DNA of 64,000 nucleotides, taken from assembly GCF_012062845.1 (NCBI RefSeq), contig NZ_WWNB01000008.1, positions 62,001-126,000 on the forward strand, read 5' to 3'. Below the pieces are notes generated by a model. The model worked only from the letters and a program-made list of their open reading frames with translations, searched no databases and was not told the DNA's origin. This document shows positions 55,174-63,398 of this stretch, one piece after another. How positions within the stretch are numbered: the stretch's first letter is position 1; each line of letters begins with the position of its first letter. The position numbers were made by a program, and so were the translations under genes. Source of the DNA: Halomonas salinarum. GTDB taxonomy: Bacteria; Pseudomonadota; Gammaproteobacteria; Pseudomonadales; Halomonadaceae.

Positions 55174-56670
55174 ATGGATACTTCATTTTCTGACCTTTTC
55201 ACCAGTTTGGTCAGCGCCGGTAACGGCCTGATCTGGGGCAGCGTGCTGATATACCTGCTCATCGGGGCAGGGCTCTTATTTACTGTCATGACCCGTGGCG
55301 TGCAGTTCCGCTATTTCGGCCACATGTTCAAGCTGCTCAGGCGTTCTCGTGAAGGTGGGGAAGGCATTTCCTCCTTCCAGGCGCTGTCGACCAGTCTTGC
55401 CGCACGCGTGGGCACCGGCAACCTGGCAGGGGTAGCCGTGGCTATCTACTTCGGTGGTCCGGGTGCCGTGTTCTGGATGTGGATGACGGCCGTTGTCGGC
55501 ATGTCAACAAGCTTTGTCGAGTCGACCCTGGCGCAGGCTTACAAGGTCAACCACGGGGACCAAACCTTCCGTGGTGGCCCGGCCTATTATATCGAGCGAG
55601 GGCTCGGTTCCCGCTGGTTGGCCACGGCCTTCTCGGTGTGTCTGATTATCGCCTTCGGCCTTGCCTTCAATAGTGTCCAGGCCAACTCCATTGCGCTGGC
55701 CATGGAGCAGGCCTTCGAAGTACCGCCCTGGATGGTGGGTATTGCCTTGGTAGCGGTGGTGACACCGATCATCTTCGGTGGCCTGAAATCGATCGCCAAG
55801 GTCGCGGAGTTGATTGTGCCGCTGATGGCAGTGCTCTACCTGGCGCTGGCGCTGGTCGTTGTGGCAATGAACGCGCCCGAACTGCCGGGTGCGATCATGA
55901 CCATCCTGCGCAGCGCCTTCGGCATCGAGCAGGCCGCTGGCGGCGCCGTGGGTTATGCCGTGGCGCAGGCGATGATGCAAGGCATCAAGCGTGGCCTCTT
56001 CTCCAACGAAGCCGGCATGGGCTCGGCGCCGAACGCGGCCGCTACCGCCAGCACCAAACCGAATCACCCGGCGGCTCAGGGCTTTATCCAGATGCTGGGT
56101 GTCTTCCTCGATACGCTGGTGATCTGTACCGCCACGGCGGCCATCATCATCATTTCTGGCCCGATGATGGCCAGTGGCGATTCGCCCAATGGCATTCAGC
56201 TGACCCAGGCGGCGCTATCGTCTCATGTCGGTGACTGGGGCGGCATGTTCATTGCCATTGCCATCTTGTTGTTCGCCTTCACCTCGGTGATTGCCAACTA
56301 CTCCTATGGCGAGAGCAACATCGAGTATCTGGCCGGACCTCGCCGCGCCCGTACCGTGGTGTTCATCTACCGCCTGGCGGTGCTGGCGATGGTGATGATC
56401 GGCTCGGTGAGCAGTCTCAAGGCCATCTGGGGTTTCGCCGATCTGTCGATGGGCATGATGGCGTTGATCAACCTGGTGGCTATTCTGCTGCTTTCGCCGC
56501 TCGCCGTGGCGCTGTTCAAGGATTACGATCGTCAACTGCGCGCTGGCGTCGAGCCTGTCTTCGATCCGCGCCGCTTTCCCAAGCTTGCGGGCAAGGTCGA
56601 CCCCAATGCCTGGCCCGAGCGTGACGCATCGCTTGCCGCCGATACACCCAAGTCCGGCAAGGCGAACTAA
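55174..56670 (+). CDS. Sodium:alanine symporter family (AGCS) transporter
   Basis: A 498-residue amino-acid symporter with about ten membrane segments. The ATG at 55174 gives MDTSFSDLFTSLVSAGNGLIWGSVLIYLLIG; an in-frame ATG at 55105 precedes it but adds sequence with no AGCS match. GTGNLAGVAVAIYFGGPGAVFWMWMTA near residues 94-120 is the AGCS signature, and FSNEAGMGSAPNAAATA is another conserved stretch. Substrates are alanine or glycine with sodium. It is transcribed alone, ahead of a hairpin. Confidence 0.92.
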   Translation: MDTSFSDLFTSLVSAGNGLIWGSVLIYLLIGAGLLFTVMTRGVQFRYFGHMFKLLRRSREGGEGISSFQALSTSLAARVGTGNLAGVAVAIYFGGPGAVFWMWMTAVVGMSTSFVESTLAQAYKVNHGDQTFRGGPAYYIERGLGSRWLATAFSVCLIIAFGLAFNSVQANSIALAMEQAFEVPPWMVGIALVAVVTPIIFGGLKSIAKVAELIVPLMAVLYLALALVVVAMNAPELPGAIMTILRSAFGIEQAAGGAVGYAVAQAMMQGIKRGLFSNEAGMGSAPNAAATASTKPNHPAAQGFIQMLGVFLDTLVICTATAAIIIISGPMMASGDSPNGIQLTQAALSSHVGDWGGMFIAIAILLFAFTSVIANYSYGESNIEYLAGPRRARTVVFIYRLAVLAMVMIGSVSSLKAIWGFADLSMGMMALINLVAILLLSPLAVALFKDYDRQLRAGVEPVFDPRRFPKLAGKVDPNAWPERDASLAADTPKSGKAN

Positions 56671-56717
56671 GCGCGTTTCACCCTCCCCAGGGGAGCAGGT
56701 ATACTGACGTATACGAG

Positions 56718-56745
56718 GAGCGCCACGGCTTAAGCCGTGGCGCTC
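56718..56745 (+). terminator. Terminator-like hairpin after the alanine symporter gene
   Basis: GAGCGCCACGGC (56718-56729) and GCCGTGGCGCTC (56734-56745) form a perfect 12-bp stem closed by a TTAA loop, followed by TGTGTTTCG. It stands 48 bp after the symporter stop and 50 bp before yhhQ. The T-run is weak, so it could also be read-through attenuation. Confidence 0.7.
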
Positions 56746-56794
56746 TGTGTTTCGAGGGTTCCCTCACCCCTCCGCTTACCAAAAAAGGCGACCC

Positions 56795-57475
56795 ATGTTT
56801 ACGTTAACACCCGCCCAGACACGTCGCTGTCTGGGCATTCTGATGGCTTTTCACATTACCGTGATCGCCACCAGTAACTATCTTGTTCAGCTCCCCTTTA
56901 CGCTGTTTGGCTTCCATACCACCTGGGGGGCGTTCAGCTTTCCGTTCATTTTTCTTGCTACCGATCTGACCGTACGACTATTCGGCAAGGGACCCGCGCG
57001 GATGATCATCGCCCGCGTGATGTTGCCCGCACTCCTGGTGTCCTATGTCGTCTCGGTAATCTTTCCGCAGGGCAGTTTCGCTGGATTCGGCGCGTTGACT
57101 GAATGGAACCTGTTCGTGGGGCGTATCGCCCTGGCAAGTTTCATGGCCTATGTGCTGGGCCAGCTAATGGATATTCAGATCTTCGACCGGTTGCGTCGAC
57201 TGCGTGCCTGGTGGGTAGCACCAGCCGTATCGACACTGTTTGGCAATCTGGCGGATACCTTTGCCTTTTTCTCGATCGCCTTTCACAACAGTCCTGATGC
57301 CTTCATGGCCGCCAACTGGCCGGAGATTGCCTGGGTCGATTACGCCATCAAGCTCGGTATCAGTCTGCTTTTCTTCTTGCCTCTTTACGGCCTGTTGCTG
57401 GCCTGGCTGAGCCGGCGCTTAATGGCATGGACAGGCCAAAGCGATCGTGATCCAGCGCTGGCCGAAGGCTACTGA
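56795..57475 (+). CDS. yhhQ: Queuosine precursor transporter YhhQ (VUT family)
   Basis: A 226-residue membrane protein with six or seven hydrophobic helices. The ATG at 56795 gives MFTLTPAQTRRCLGILMAF; the in-frame upstream start at 56747 falls within the terminator stem. FIFLATDLTVRLFGKGPARMII near residues 50-71 is the conserved VUT/DUF165 block. The family imports queuine precursors (preQ0, preQ1) in E. coli (YhhQ, 221 aa). No preQ1 riboswitch-like sequence was recognised upstream. Confidence 0.9.
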   Translation: MFTLTPAQTRRCLGILMAFHITVIATSNYLVQLPFTLFGFHTTWGAFSFPFIFLATDLTVRLFGKGPARMIIARVMLPALLVSYVVSVIFPQGSFAGFGALTEWNLFVGRIALASFMAYVLGQLMDIQIFDRLRRLRAWWVAPAVSTLFGNLADTFAFFSIAFHNSPDAFMAANWPEIAWVDYAIKLGISLLFFLPLYGLLLAWLSRRLMAWTGQSDRDPALAEGY

Positions 57476-57528
57476 GTCGTTAGCTCGTTCTCATCTATGT
57501 TCACCGGCACTCATTTTCAGGAGATCTC

Positions 57529-58320
57529 ATGACAGCTGAACTGCATACCCTCGATAGTGGTGGTGAAGGCACGCCATTGGTGGTGATCCATGGCCTGCTG
57601 GGCAGTGCCGACAACTGGCGGTCACTCGCCAAACAGTGGGAGCGTCGGCATCGAGTCGTGGTGCTGGACCTGCGCAATCATGGGCGCTCTCCGCATCTGG
57701 AGGGGATGGCCTACCAGGCCATGGCAGAGGACGTGTTAGCCGCGCTGGACCGGCTTGAAATCGCCCAATGTCATCTTCTGGGTCACTCGATGGGTGGCAA
57801 GGTGGCGATGACGGTGGCGCGGCTGGCGCCCGAGCGTGTGGCCTCTCTGATCATCGCCGACATAGCCCCGGTGACTTACGATCACGGTCATGATGAGATC
57901 TTCAAGGCATTGCGGCATGTGGAGGCCAATGCCCCCGCTAACCGCCGTGAGGTTGATGCCCTGATGGCCAAGCATGTCGATGAAAAGCCCATTCGCATGT
58001 TCCTGGCAACTAACCTGGAACGTGACGAGGCAGGTGGTATGCGCTGGCGTATCGGTCTCGATCACATCGAAGCAGGCTATGAAGACATCCGCGGCGAGCC
58101 GGCCGGGGAGGGTGCCTATGAGGGACCAAGCCTGTTACTCCGCGGTGGTCGCTCGCATTATGTGAGCGATGACATGTTGCCGGCCGTGAAGGACATCCTG
58201 CCATCTGCACAGATCGCGACGCTGGATGCTGGCCATTGGCTGCACGCCGAGCAGCCTAGCGCTTTCCAGCGAACGGTTACTGATTTCATCGAGTCACTGG
58301 ATCAGCCTTCTACGTCCTGA
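57529..58320 (+). CDS. Alpha/beta-fold hydrolase, YbfF-like
   Basis: This 263-residue alpha/beta hydrolase has the nucleophile in LLGHSMGGKVAM (Ser87), the oxyanion region IHGLLGSADNWRSLAKQ and the catalytic His in ATLDAGHWLHAEQP. RNHGRSPH (residues 49-56) is typical of the YbfF/ABHD11 group of esterases. AGGAGA lies five bases before the ATG. E. coli YbfF is 254 residues with esterase activity towards short acyl-CoA or esters; the natural substrate is unknown. It follows yhhQ by about 50 bp and could be co-transcribed. Confidence 0.85.
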   Translation: MTAELHTLDSGGEGTPLVVIHGLLGSADNWRSLAKQWERRHRVVVLDLRNHGRSPHLEGMAYQAMAEDVLAALDRLEIAQCHLLGHSMGGKVAMTVARLAPERVASLIIADIAPVTYDHGHDEIFKALRHVEANAPANRREVDALMAKHVDEKPIRMFLATNLERDEAGGMRWRIGLDHIEAGYEDIRGEPAGEGAYEGPSLLLRGGRSHYVSDDMLPAVKDILPSAQIATLDAGHWLHAEQPSAFQRTVTDFIESLDQPSTS

Positions 58321-58417
58321 CAGGCACTGTCGGTGTCGAGTTGCCAGTGAGGCAGCGTCCAACGCCTTGACGCTGCCCAGGTAGCACCAGTGGTCGACCA
58401 GGTGCCAGGCTAAGCGT

Positions 58418-59632
58418 TTATGTCGCGCCAGGTTCCACGGCAAGGCGTTTGACCGATGCCGACTTGTCGATGAAGGAGTGTGCTTCCAGGAACTTCTCGA
58501 AGTCATCGTAGCGGCCGGCATTCAGCGTCCCGGGACTCGGTGCCATGCGCCGCAGAGTGGCCTCCCAGGCTTGCCGGTTGGCAGTGCTATCCAGACTCGG
58601 CTCCTCCTGAACGAGCAGCGCCCAGGCTTTATCCGGGTGATTGAGTGTCCAGTTGGTCGCCTCTTCTAGGGCGGTGAGAAAATGCTTGATGTCGTCGCGT
58701 TTGCCATCGAGGCGGTCTCGGTTGGCGATCAGTATCAAGCCATCATGAAGGGGCAGGCCGTGCTCTTCAGCCAGGAAGCGGCGGCTGGGCACCCCTTCCT
58801 GGGCGAGCAGTGCTGGGATGACATTGCGGGGCGCACCAATGACTGCATCGACGCGTTTTTCGGTGAGCGCGCGCACCATGTCAAAGTCTAGCTTCTCGAG
58901 CTTGACGTCATTCAGTGACATACCGTGATGATTCAGCATCGACGCCAGAATGGGGGTGATGCTGTCTTTGAAGGCATAACCGAGTGTCTTGCCCGCAAGG
59001 TCTGTGAAGGTAGTGATATCACTATCCTCACGTACGATCAGGGACGATAAGGGGGTGTCGATCAGTGTGGCGACACGCACCAGCGGCAGGCCCTCGTCGA
59101 TCAGCATATGCAACTGTGGTTGGCGTCCCATCGCCAGATCGGCCCGCTCGGCGGCCACCAGCTTAGCCGGTACGCGAGGGTCGGCGGGAGAGGTGATGGT
59201 CAACGACACCCCTTGCCGCTTGAGTTCACCGTGTGCTTTCGCAATCAACACAGCGGCATGATGGAGAGACGGATACCAGTCGAGCACCAGGTGCAATTCG
59301 CGTGTGGGGGGAGGCTCGATGGGCTCGGGCGAGCCCTTAGCCACTGAGGGGACTTCGACGATCAACGCTTCTGCTTCTTCGCTACCAACCGCCGAGCCTT
59401 TTTCCTCAGGCCCCGTCTGTGGCGTGTCACTGGATGTTTCATCGGAACTGGATGGTGCCGGCACTTCCGCAGGCGCTTCACCCGTCTGTGACGATGCTTG
59501 CTCCTGCATCTGGTTCTCAGATGACTCGGCCCAGCCGGGAGCTGCCGCGAACAGGGAAAGAAGCAAACTGGTGGCTATCAGCCTCGTGAGCCGAGCGGTG
59601 CGCCATGCTGGCGGCATCGAACATCTTGTCAT
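58418..59632 (-). CDS. Orphan NMT1/THI5-type substrate-binding protein with low-complexity linker
   Basis: This 404-residue periplasmic protein starts MTRCSMPPAWRTARLTRLIATSLLLSLF and has a cleavable signal ending near APGWAES. About 70 residues of Ser/Glu/Pro/Thr-rich sequence follow (roughly 37-105), then the binding fold from RELHLVLDWYP. KLVAAERADLAMG and VDAVIGAPRNVIPALL are NMT1/THI5-like (pyrimidine or sulfonate binding families). An upstream in-frame ATG at 59731 gives a charged, unlikely N-terminus, so 59632 or 59617 is better. No permease or ATPase lies nearby, so it is an orphan component. The ligand is unknown. Confidence 0.75.
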   Translation of the reverse strand: MTRCSMPPAWRTARLTRLIATSLLLSLFAAAPGWAESSENQMQEQASSQTGEAPAEVPAPSSSDETSSDTPQTGPEEKGSAVGSEEAEALIVEVPSVAKGSPEPIEPPPTRELHLVLDWYPSLHHAAVLIAKAHGELKRQGVSLTITSPADPRVPAKLVAAERADLAMGRQPQLHMLIDEGLPLVRVATLIDTPLSSLIVREDSDITTFTDLAGKTLGYAFKDSITPILASMLNHHGMSLNDVKLEKLDFDMVRALTEKRVDAVIGAPRNVIPALLAQEGVPSRRFLAEEHGLPLHDGLILIANRDRLDGKRDDIKHFLTALEEATNWTLNHPDKAWALLVQEEPSLDSTANRQAWEATLRRMAPSPGTLNAGRYDDFEKFLEAHSFIDKSASVKRLAVEPGAT

Positions 59633-59794
59633 CTTGTAGGGACTCCCAAGGCAAAGAGGGGGCGTTGGGTTTATCGGCCAACACGGTAGTAGTTTATCCC
59701 TCTTGAGCATGAATGAGCCACCCAACACCATGGGCCTGCATCGCTGCTACACGGCGACTATGACATACTACGGTCTGGCTCGATTCGACTGCGG

Positions 59795-61510
59795 ATGACC
59801 ATGGATAGCATCAATACTCTCTTTCTGCTTAGTGGCTTCCTGATCGCCTTGAGCATCCTCGCAAGCCGACTTTCCACCCTGTTTGGCCTCCCGCTTCTGG
59901 TCATCTTTCTTGGCCTGGGCATGCTGGCAGGCGAGGAAGGGGTGCTGGGTATCGAGTTCGATGATTATTCCCTCGCCTTCTTGATCGGCCACCTGGCCTT
60001 GGCCATGATTCTGCTTGATGGTGGCCTGCGAACCCGCCTCAAAACCTTCCGAGTCGGCTTCAAGCCTGCTCTGTCACTTGCCACCCTGGGCGTCTTCATT
60101 ACCAGCGGTGTGGTAGGGCTTCTCGCCATGTGGGTATTCGATCTGACCCTTGTTCAGGGCCTGCTGGTCGGCGCTATCGTTGGTTCCACCGATGCTGCCG
60201 CCGTATTCTCGATGCTGGGTGGGCAGGGCATCAACTTGAATGAAAGGGTAGGAGCCACTCTTGAGATTGAGTCCGGCACCAACGACCCGATGGCGATCTT
60301 TCTGACGCTGACCCTGGTTGAATTGCTGGTCGGTGATCTTGGCGGCATAGCAGGTACGCTGATCTTTCTGCTGTCTCAGTTCGGGTTGGGCCTGGCGATC
60401 GGGTTGGGCGCCGGATGGTGCATTGCCCGCTTGCTGCGGTGGCTGGATCTGGCACCGGGACTCTACTCATTGCTGGCGCTGGCGCTGGGTTTTTGTGTCT
60501 TCGGTGCTACCAGTTGGCTGGGGGGCAGTGGTTTTCTCGCCATCTATCTGACGGGCCTCATGATAGGCAATCAGCCTGGACGCCATCTCGATTATATTCT
60601 GCCGGTTCACGATGGACTGGCGTGGCTTAGTCAGATCGGGCTCTTTCTGGTGCTGGGCCTCCTGGTTAATCCCAGTGAGTTGCTCGATTTTGCCTTGCCG
60701 TCGCTCTTGGTTGCGCTGGCACTGATCTTTGTGGCACGCCCGCTGGCAGTAGTGATTGCCATCAAACCCTTCTTCAAATTTCGCTGGCGTGAGGTCGGTT
60801 TTATTGCCTGGGTGGGGTTACGTGGCGCGGTTCCGATCGTATTGGCCATTTTCCCGGTGATCGGTGGTGTCGAGAACGCCTCTCTGTACTTCAATATCGC
60901 CTTCGCAGTGGTGCTGTTGTCGCTGCTGATTCAGGGTGGCTCCTTGCCGTTGATGGCTCGCTTGATGAAGGTCGAAGTGCCCGCCACGGCCACACCGCAC
61001 CGGCGAGGGCCGCTTGGCGTGTTACCGGAGAATGACTACGAGATGTTCGTCTATCATGTCGAGGATAAGGCTCTGGATGACATACCGATTCGGCTGTTGC
61101 GTTTCCCCTCGGGTTCCCTTATCTCGGCAATGTTTCGACAGCACGTAATGCTTCATCCCAAGGGCAGCACCCGATTGCGGCTAGGCGATGTGGTTTGCGT
61201 CATCGGGCGCAACGACGATCTTCCGGCACTCAATCGTCTCTTCAATGGGGACGCGCGCCTGGCTCGAGTGCGTGCCTTCTTCGGTACCTTTACCCTGGAC
61301 GGCGATGCCTTGATGTCGGATGTAGCCGAGGCCTACGGCCTGACCCTGAGCCCGGGAGAACAGGAGATGACGCTTGGTGAATACGTTTCGCTGAGAGTTG
61401 GTGGGCACCCGGTAGTAGGCGACGACGTGGATTGGCATGGTTTTCACTGGGTGGTCAACGAAATGCGCGGCAACAAGATCACCCGGGTAGGGCTGCGCCT
61501 CTACTACTAG
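59795..61510 (+). CDS. cvrA: K+/H+ antiporter, CvrA/NhaP2-like
   Basis: A 571-residue CPA1 antiporter. About 12 membrane segments occupy residues 1-390, with GAIVGSTDAAAVFSMLG near 127-143 and ESGTNDPMAIFLTL near 158-171, the conserved ion-binding motif of NhaP2. A cytoplasmic C-terminus with a TrkA-C-like domain (about 400-480) and further regulatory sequence ends in VGLRLYY. E. coli CvrA is 578 residues and helps control cell volume at low osmolarity. The ATG is at 59795 or 59801. It precedes the tRNA-Ser. Confidence 0.9.
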   Translation: MTMDSINTLFLLSGFLIALSILASRLSTLFGLPLLVIFLGLGMLAGEEGVLGIEFDDYSLAFLIGHLALAMILLDGGLRTRLKTFRVGFKPALSLATLGVFITSGVVGLLAMWVFDLTLVQGLLVGAIVGSTDAAAVFSMLGGQGINLNERVGATLEIESGTNDPMAIFLTLTLVELLVGDLGGIAGTLIFLLSQFGLGLAIGLGAGWCIARLLRWLDLAPGLYSLLALALGFCVFGATSWLGGSGFLAIYLTGLMIGNQPGRHLDYILPVHDGLAWLSQIGLFLVLGLLVNPSELLDFALPSLLVALALIFVARPLAVVIAIKPFFKFRWREVGFIAWVGLRGAVPIVLAIFPVIGGVENASLYFNIAFAVVLLSLLIQGGSLPLMARLMKVEVPATATPHRRGPLGVLPENDYEMFVYHVEDKALDDIPIRLLRFPSGSLISAMFRQHVMLHPKGSTRLRLGDVVCVIGRNDDLPALNRLFNGDARLARVRAFFGTFTLDGDALMSDVAEAYGLTLSPGEQEMTLGEYVSLRVGGHPVVGDDVDWHGFHWVVNEMRGNKITRVGLRLYY

Positions 61511-61604
61511 GGTTGAAGCGTTTCGTGATAGCGGCGTAACGTCTTGATCGCAAACTGCCTCTTGACGAATCCATCATGGCTGGTAATATACGCAGCCATA
61601 AGCC

Positions 61605-61694
61605 GGAGGGATGGCAGAGCGGTTTAATGCACCGGTCTTGAAAACCGGCGTAGGCTAATACCTACCCAGGGTTCGAATCCCTGTCCCTCCGCCA
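61605..61694 (+). tRNA. tRNA-Ser (UGA)
   Basis: The acceptor stem GGAGGGA pairs with TCCCTCC and the gene ends GCCA (CCA is encoded). The T-arm GGGTTCGAATCCC is canonical. The anticodon loop CTTGAAA in ACCGGTCTTGAAAACCGGC reads TGA, giving tRNA-Ser for UCA codons. A long variable arm (GTAGGCTAATACCTAC) is typical of serine tRNA. It is 90 nt long, intact and followed by a terminator. Its 3' half is a common site for integrating elements. Confidence 0.97.
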
Positions 61695-61704
61695 CCCCGA
61701 CTTC

Positions 61705-61751
61705 AAGGGCATGTTTTCGAGGCTTTTCAATAGCTTAGAGAACATGCCCTT
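61705..61751 (+). terminator. Terminator after tRNA-Ser
   Basis: AAGGGCATGTT (61705-61715) pairs perfectly over 11 bp with AACATGCCCTT (61741-61751), enclosing 25 nt, then TCGCTTTTTT. The stem and T-run mark it as a Rho-independent terminator for the tRNA transcript. Confidence 0.7.
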
Positions 61752-61758
61752 TCGCTTT

Positions 61759-61782
61759 TTTACCACATGTGTTTACCACATG
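61759..61782. repeat. Tandem TTTACCACATG direct repeat near the tRNA
   Basis: The 11-bp TTTACCACATG occurs at 61759-61769 and 61772-61782, a period of 13, 65 bp after the tRNA-Ser 3' end. Short direct repeats of TTACCACA type beside a tRNA often mark integrase arm-type sites at element boundaries. The assignment is inference, since no integrase is in view. Confidence 0.45.
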
Positions 61783-61871
61783 CCGCCTTCTAGTCCTTCG
61801 CTTATCATCGCTATCCTGTAGCCTCGGCATCAGCCCTTTCTAGCCAGGATGCCAACACCAAGGATGGCCAC

Positions 61872-62447
61872 ATGGATTCAGTCTTCTACCTACTGCATCA
61901 GTGCCAGGCTGCTCTCGCTACTACGAACGGTAATAGCACCTCTCTTGTGGAAGTTGGCATTGCCGCAGGTGCCACGTTGGGAGGAGCGGCTCTCGGCGCT
62001 TGGCTAGGTGCCAGAGGCGCTTATAGGGCGACAGCAAAGGCAGGGTTCGACCTGGTCCAACGCCAAAAACTGGAAGAGGCAATCACCGAACTTCATCGGA
62101 TGCGTCAAGATGAGAGCCCCCGCATGGTGCAGGTTGTGGTTACTCTTCGCGAGAAAGGCTCTTACGCTGCATACGAGGCAGCAAAGGCAAATGGCATAGA
62201 TCTTTCGTTCGGCTTCCATTTCCCCCTTCTGACAACAATCGAAATCTACTTTGAAGAAGGATACGACGACGCAGTCAGGATTCGAGATGCCATGATGGAT
62301 TTTGGATCGGTAGTACACCAGTTGTCGGAATACGAGGAAGACGCAAAAAGCGAGATCAAGAAAATGGAAGATGCTTCTCGTAAGTTCAGAGACGCTCACT
62401 CTTGCCTTCTCGACAAGCTCATGTCTGCACTCAAGAAAACACCTTGA
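61872..62447 (+). CDS. Membrane-anchored protein of unknown function, accessory region
   Basis: A 191-residue protein with one hydrophobic Gly/Ala-rich segment (about residues 26-49, VEVGIAAGATLGGAALGAWLGAR). A mainly charged, helical region follows (LEEAITELHRMRQDESPR; KSEIKKMEDASRKFRDAH near the end). I recognise no family. Its codons are less GC-rich than those of the chromosomal genes to the left, consistent with horizontal acquisition. It is the first gene beyond tRNA-Ser and faces the resolvase gene. Type I membrane topology with a long cytoplasmic tail is the simplest reading. Confidence 0.65.
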   Translation: MDSVFYLLHQCQAALATTNGNSTSLVEVGIAAGATLGGAALGAWLGARGAYRATAKAGFDLVQRQKLEEAITELHRMRQDESPRMVQVVVTLREKGSYAAYEAAKANGIDLSFGFHFPLLTTIEIYFEEGYDDAVRIRDAMMDFGSVVHQLSEYEEDAKSEIKKMEDASRKFRDAHSCLLDKLMSALKKTP

Positions 62448-62592
62448 GCACCTGCAGCCAACAGAAACTACAACGCCCTCTTTTCGTTCAACTCCTGATG
62501 CAGCTTGACATAAGGAAAAAATAAGCCCCACCGCAAAGGTGAAGCCTATAAGTTCAGAACATCGAATCATGGTTTTCGATAGCCGACCATTA

Positions 62593-63171
62593 TTAAAGGC
62601 TGGCACTCACCTTCGCTGCCCTACAGGCCCGCTTCACAGATGCCGGTGAGATGTCGAAGTGTTCCGCCGTGGCCTTGATGCTGGCGCTGTTCTCCTGGCG
62701 CCACTGAGCCACTTCCTTATCAATGATGACCTTCTCCCTGCCGAGGGCCTTCCCCTCAGCCTTGGCCCGCTTGATGCCAGCCAACTGGCGCTCCTTGATG
62801 TTCGAGCGTTCAAGCTCTGCCATCGCCGACAGCATGGTGAGCATTGCCTTGCCCATCGGCGTGCTCATGTCGAAGCCCTCACGGAGCGACAGCACCGCCA
62901 CTCCCTTGGCGTTGAGCGCCTCGACCGTCTCCAGCACGTCGATGGTGTTACGCCCCAGACGGTCGATGGCATAGACGATGACGGTGTCGCCCTCGCGGAC
63001 ATAGCTCAGTAGCTCACCGAGCCCCTTCCTGTCCTTCGCCTTGATAGCCCCCGAGGTCGCCTCATCGACAAACCAGCGGTCGACCTTGTGGCGTTCCTCG
63101 ATGGTGGCTCGCTGCGTGTCGGTGGACTGGTCCTCGGTGCTGACCCGGACGTAAGCGATGGTGGCTGACAT
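62593..63171 (-). CDS. Serine recombinase (resolvase/invertase family)
   Basis: A 192-residue small serine recombinase. MSATIAYVRVSTEDQSTDTQ holds the nucleophile Ser11; YAIDRLGRNTIDVLETVEAL and GKAMLTMLSAMAELERSNIKER are the conserved catalytic and E-helix segments. A C-terminal helix-turn-helix (ATAEHFDISPASVKRAC) binds DNA. The start at 63171 is preferred over 63231, which adds sequence without match. Such enzymes resolve cointegrates of Tn3-like elements or invert DNA; no transposase is in the window. Possible binding half-sites lie upstream at 63190-63255. Confidence 0.93.
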   Translation of the reverse strand: MSATIAYVRVSTEDQSTDTQRATIEERHKVDRWFVDEATSGAIKAKDRKGLGELLSYVREGDTVIVYAIDRLGRNTIDVLETVEALNAKGVAVLSLREGFDMSTPMGKAMLTMLSAMAELERSNIKERQLAGIKRAKAEGKALGREKVIIDKEVAQWRQENSASIKATAEHFDISPASVKRACRAAKVSASL

Positions 63172-63189
63172 GTCGGCTGCTCCTTCACC

Positions 63190-63255
63190 GTGGCTCATTG
63201 AGTATGGCTCACAATGTAGGAGATGGATCATTGAAAATCAACAGCTATGAGCCAC
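63190..63255. repeat. Three related 9-bp half-sites upstream of the resolvase gene
   Basis: GTGGCTCAT (63190-63198), ATGGCTCAC (63204-63212) and ATGAGCCAC (63247-63255, the exact inverse complement of the first) surround the resolvase promoter region. The outer pair forms a perfect 9-bp inverted repeat 48 bp apart. They are candidate recombinase sites (res-like) or an operator. Confidence 0.5.
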
Positions 63256-63398
63256 TCTGAGCGCCAGCCCACAGCATGGGCCACAAGGTACACCTTTTGA
63301 TCCAAGTGGTATTGGGCTGGGCTCAGAACTGAATGTTGCTCTGTATCCCTGATCCGTGATCATCTATAGCCAATCGCTGAAAAGCCAAGGGAGCTGCT

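Noticed and set aside
56670..56795. A preQ1 riboswitch ahead of yhhQ
   Set aside because: The gap holds a terminator-like hairpin but not the conserved preQ1 aptamer sequence.
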